Source: Aestuariibaculum sp. M13
GTDB lineage: Bacteria; Bacteroidota; Bacteroidia; Flavobacteriales; Flavobacteriaceae
Direction: 5' to 3'
Assembly (NCBI RefSeq): GCF_024723255.1
Contig: NZ_JANIAC010000001.1
Location: 1,441,548-1,505,547 of the forward strand
DNA length: 64,000 bases
Shown: in pieces, positions 62,107 through 64,000 of the stretch
Layout of the letters: every line of letters starts with the position of its first letter
How positions within the stretch are numbered: position 1 is the first letter of the stretch
The notes under the pieces: generated by a model
Seen by the model: the letters and a program-made list of their open reading frames with translations, nothing else
Databases searched by the model: none
What the model was told of the DNA's origin: nothing
Translations under genes and position numbers: made by a program

Positions 62107-64000
62107 TTGAATACTTTTAAAATCTTATTCTGTCTTGTTCTTATTAGTTTTTTAGGACAAGCACAGGAGAAAGCTCACGTCATTTCGCATCAGGGAGAAA
62201 CTATAGTTACCGACCCGTCTAAAGGGAGTAATAGTTATAAACGTACAGCAGTGTTTCCAAAGGCTTCAGAAAATATCCGAAGCATTATTTTAAACTTAAA
62301 ATTTGAATGTCCTGATAAAATGCGTTGTGCCGACTGGGATTATGTAGATCATATTAAAGCGCGTCAAAAAAGCGATACTACCGTTTACGAAATTGCACGT
62401 ATGTTAACGCCTTACGGAGGGTTTTTTCAAAAAGACTGGGGGTTTGAGTGGCATGTAGATGTGACCGATTTCAGTTTGATTTTAAGAGATGAGGTTGAGA
62501 TTGATTATATACATACTGGTTATGAAGACAATAAAACCCGTGGCTGGAAAGTCACTGTAGATTTTGAAATTACCTATGGTACACCAGTGGCTAATCCGTT
62601 GGCGATTCATAAAGTATACGATGGAAATTTTAAATATGGATACAAAGACGATCCAATTGAAAACCATTTGGTGCCAGTAACATTTAAAGCGCATGATAAA
62701 ACCGCATTTTCTAAAATAAAGATCCTTCAAACCGGACATGGTATGGATGCTAATGGTTGTGGTGAATTTTGCAGCAAGTTTCGCGATATTGAGTTTAACG
62801 GGAAAGTTATAGATCATAAAGATTTATGGATGGAATGTGGTGATAATCCTTTATTTCCGCAGGCAGGAACGTGGATTTTTGATCGCGCTAATTGGTGTCC
62901 AGGGTATTTGCTTCAGCCCGATGAAGTTATGCTAAATACCAAATCAGGAATGGCATATTCGGTGGATATTAATATGGAGGCTTACGAAACCGAAAAGCCA
63001 AGTGCGAACGAGTTGCTGTCAGCTGTTGTTGTGGAATATGAAGTGCCAAATGCTAAAAACGACGTGACGCTTTTAGATATCATTCAGCCCTCTAAAAAGT
63101 TGATTCATAGTCGGAAAAATCCGTTTGGCGGTTTGCCGGTTATTCAGGTGAAAAATAATGGTAGTAATCCGTTAAAGAAAATGACGATTCAGTATTTTAT
63201 TGCAGGCGAAAAACCTCAGAAATTCAATTGGACGGGTCATATTAATTTTGGAGATGAAGCCGCGATAACATTACCAACCGAAGTATTTAGTAAACAAAAG
63301 CATGGGAAATTTCATGTAGTTATATCTAAACCTAACGGAAAATCAGACGGATTTAAGGCAGATAACACATTAGAGTCCGATTACGAACGCCCGGACATAT
63401 TTCCTGATACCGTCGTGGTTCGTTATAAAACAAATAACAAACCTTGGCAAAACACATACAGTATTCAAAATAGTTTCGGAGAGGTGGTTTTTGCAAAAGA
63501 TAGTGTGAATATGAAACCAAGTACAGTATATCAAGATACAATTGCGTTAAAACAAGGAAATTATAATTTCAAATTTAACGATTCCGAAGGCGATGGATTA
63601 GAGTTTTGGTTTAAATCCAGAGACGGCCGTGGCGAAATAAAATTACTTGATGCTCAAGGCAAAGCCATAAAACAATTTGGTTCAGATTTTGGTAGTGCTA
63701 TTAATTATTATTTTTCGGTACAACCCGATATGTCTTACGAGTTGGATGATGCGCCTTCTGTGGGTGTTTTTCCGGCACGAACGCAAGGCCCGATTACATT
63801 AGATTATTTTTGCAATATTCCTTCTGAAGTAAAGGTGCTTATTGTTGATCAGGAAAATGAAACAGATGTGGTTGAAACGCATCTATATAAGAGTTTAATT
63901 AAAGGATCGTTGATTTACGATTTATCATATTTGCCAGCAAAACGCTATTATATTAAGGTGTTTATGAACGACAAGGAAGTTTATAAAAACAGAATACGAT
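62107..64000 (+). CDS. peptide-N-glycosidase F-like exported protein (3' end outside window)
   Basis: The reading frame is open to the window edge (631 codons). The only start after the in-frame OsmC stop is TTG at 62107, giving a Sec signal (FKILFCLVLISFLGQAQ). The N-terminal domain has CPDKMRCADWDYVDHIK (catalytic Asp at 76 or 78), EWHVDVTDFSLIL and GWKVTVDFEITYGTP. The C-terminal domain has GHGMDANGCGEFCSKF (Glu220) and WIFDRANWCPGYLLQP. This matches flavobacterial PNGase F, which removes N-glycans from glycoproteins. It has an extra C-terminal part of over 250 residues beyond the 314-residue classical enzyme. Confidence 0.88.
   Translation, partial: MNTFKILFCLVLISFLGQAQEKAHVISHQGETIVTDPSKGSNSYKRTAVFPKASENIRSIILNLKFECPDKMRCADWDYVDHIKARQKSDTTVYEIARMLTPYGGFFQKDWGFEWHVDVTDFSLILRDEVEIDYIHTGYEDNKTRGWKVTVDFEITYGTPVANPLAIHKVYDGNFKYGYKDDPIENHLVPVTFKAHDKTAFSKIKILQTGHGMDANGCGEFCSKFRDIEFNGKVIDHKDLWMECGDNPLFPQAGTWIFDRANWCPGYLLQPDEVMLNTKSGMAYSVDINMEAYETEKPSANELLSAVVVEYEVPNAKNDVTLLDIIQPSKKLIHSRKNPFGGLPVIQVKNNGSNPLKKMTIQYFIAGEKPQKFNWTGHINFGDEAAITLPTEVFSKQKHGKFHVVISKPNGKSDGFKADNTLESDYERPDIFPDTVVVRYKTNNKPWQNTYSIQNSFGEVVFAKDSVNMKPSTVYQDTIALKQGNYNFKFNDSEGDGLEFWFKSRDGRGEIKLLDAQGKAIKQFGSDFGSAINYYFSVQPDMSYELDDAPSVGVFPARTQGPITLDYFCNIPSEVKVLIVDQENETDVVETHLYKSLIKGSLIYDLSYLPAKRYYIKVFMNDKEVYKNRIR

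Noticed and set aside
1..64000. CRISPR array
   Set aside because: No regularly spaced repeats with unique spacers were found; the triplet at 22340-22382 is only 10-mers with 2- and 11-base gaps.

Overview
The window is a chromosomal segment of a marine or aquatic-type member of the Flavobacteriaceae (Bacteroidota). This is inferred from the AT-rich sequence, TAnnTTTG-type -7 promoter boxes, a SusC/SusD pair, the YceD-rpmF-fabH-accB-accC gene order, a PID-CTERM-like small protein and a PNGase F homologue. Most of it is ordinary core genome, interrupted by one integrated mobile element.

Layout. 1-4.6 kb: the end of a metallo-beta-lactamase-fold hydrolase and two divergent cation/proton antiporters that both carry C-terminal RCK/TrkA-N-like nucleotide-binding domains. 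4.6-11.8 kb: a leftward glycogen cluster, glgA-glgC-glgB followed by a GH31 alpha-glucosidase. 11.9-22.1 kb: lepA, a large surface protein with a TonB-plug domain but no barrel, a pair of small Roadblock/LC7-like proteins behind a near-perfect Bacteroidota promoter, dusB, an exo/endonuclease-phosphatase lipoprotein with a frameshifted start, a LolC/E-type permease, rbfA and methylmalonyl-CoA epimerase.

22.1-34.7 kb: a tRNA gene with a CAU anticodon whose last 24 bases are repeated exactly at 34636-34659. Between the two copies lies a 12.4-kb integrated element. It carries a tyrosine recombinase, a replication/recombination block (RecA-like Sak4-type ATPase, DUF3871 protein, SF2-like helicase), two XRE regulators (one paired with an ImmA/IrrE protease), membrane proteins of unknown role, a membrane-anchored PD-(D/E)XK nuclease candidate, and a two-gene ubiquitin-like conjugation operon: a Ubl-E2 fusion and a JAMM peptidase-E1 fusion. 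No relaxase or virion genes are visible, so the element looks like a non-conjugative island or satellite with accessory, probably defensive, cargo. The ubiquitin-like operon is the most interesting content of the window. Neither protein has cysteine where the canonical thioester chemistry would need it, and the Ubl has no free C-terminus unless it is cut out of the fusion.

34.8-64 kb: core metabolism again. Genes include ribE, pdxA, the YceD-rpmF-fabH-accB-accC lipid cluster, mtgA and a GreA-like protein, an ABC ATPase, prolyl oligopeptidase, an M28 peptidase, asd, mscL, tdk-alr, rsmI, a HopJ-family protein, a frameshifted uracil-DNA glycosylase, a dipeptide epimerase with a PLP enzyme, a SusC/SusD pair, a PBP4-type carboxypeptidase, an OsmC protein, and a PNGase F homologue cut by the right edge.

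Two genes (exo/endonuclease-phosphatase at 18805-19871 and uracil-DNA glycosylase at 52668-53238) each need a single-base correction to be intact. These may be assembly errors or real mutations. All family calls are from motif recognition by eye; no database search was run.
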